This document shows positions 5,507 through 5,521 of a DNA stretch of 5,521 nt, one piece after another; position 1 is the stretch's first letter, and each line of letters opens with the position of its first letter. The position numbers and the translations under genes are program-made. The notes under the pieces are model-generated. The model had not been told where the DNA came from. It saw only the letters and a list, made by a program, of their open reading frames with translations, and ran no database searches. The stretch is taken from assembly GCA_036562635.1 (NCBI GenBank), contig DATCJU010000053.1, forward strand, positions 1 to 5,521, in the 5' to 3' direction. The stretch is from DATCJU01 sp036562635 (GTDB lineage: Bacteria; Actinomycetota; Actinomycetes; Mycobacteriales; Pseudonocardiaceae).

Positions 5507-5521
5507 TCGCCGGGGCACGGC

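Noticed and set aside
1..5521. tRNA, rRNA, CRISPR, insertion sequence, prophage or att sites.
   Set aside because: None seen: no spaced repeat array, transposase, terminal inverted repeats or tRNA-like fold. The only direct repeat of note is the 27-bp tandem at 3233-3286.

Overview
The window is very GC-rich, with third codon positions almost always G or C, many GTG starts, stop/start overlaps, and two start codons placed 7 nt behind a TANNNT box as in leaderless mRNAs. This points to an actinomycete. The protein style suggests something near Pseudonocardiales, but that assignment is from memory and is not proven here. Every recognisable gene concerns molybdenum or is a regulator beside such genes: molybdate uptake on the minus strand and the first steps of molybdenum cofactor (Moco) synthesis on the plus strand.

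Minus strand, in transcription order: a MarR-family regulator (3862-3359); a 139-residue protein joining a MerR/excisionase-type helix-turn-helix to a TOBE/Mop molybdate-binding domain (3283-2864); modA, a lipoprotein molybdate-binding protein (2867-2070); modB, the permease (2073-1234); and modC, the ATPase with a C-terminal TOBE domain (1237-77). The last four genes overlap by exactly 4 bases at each junction (GTGA, GTGA, ATGA), so they almost certainly form one translationally coupled operon. A strong GC-rich hairpin follows modC at 40-67. Positions 1-39 hold nothing I can assign.

Plus strand: moaA (4117-5184), the radical-SAM GTP 3',8-cyclase, and moaD (5186-5506), the small sulfur carrier of molybdopterin synthase, one base apart. 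Only 15 bases follow moaD, so further Moco genes, if linked, lie outside.

The 254-bp divergent region between marR and moaA (3863-4116) contains an AT-rich island (about 3976-4022). An imperfect 23-bp inverted repeat there overlaps a candidate marR -10 box and is a plausible MarR operator. As a unit, ModABC would import molybdate, MoaA and MoaD would start building the cofactor that uses it, and the HTH-TOBE protein is the obvious candidate molybdate sensor in place of ModE.

The main oddity is a perfect 27-bp tandem duplication at the 5' end of the HTH-TOBE gene. It repeats the N-terminus, including the GTG start codon, in frame. The rest is a well-known kind of locus; I see no new enzyme system, and the novelty lies in regulatory detail.
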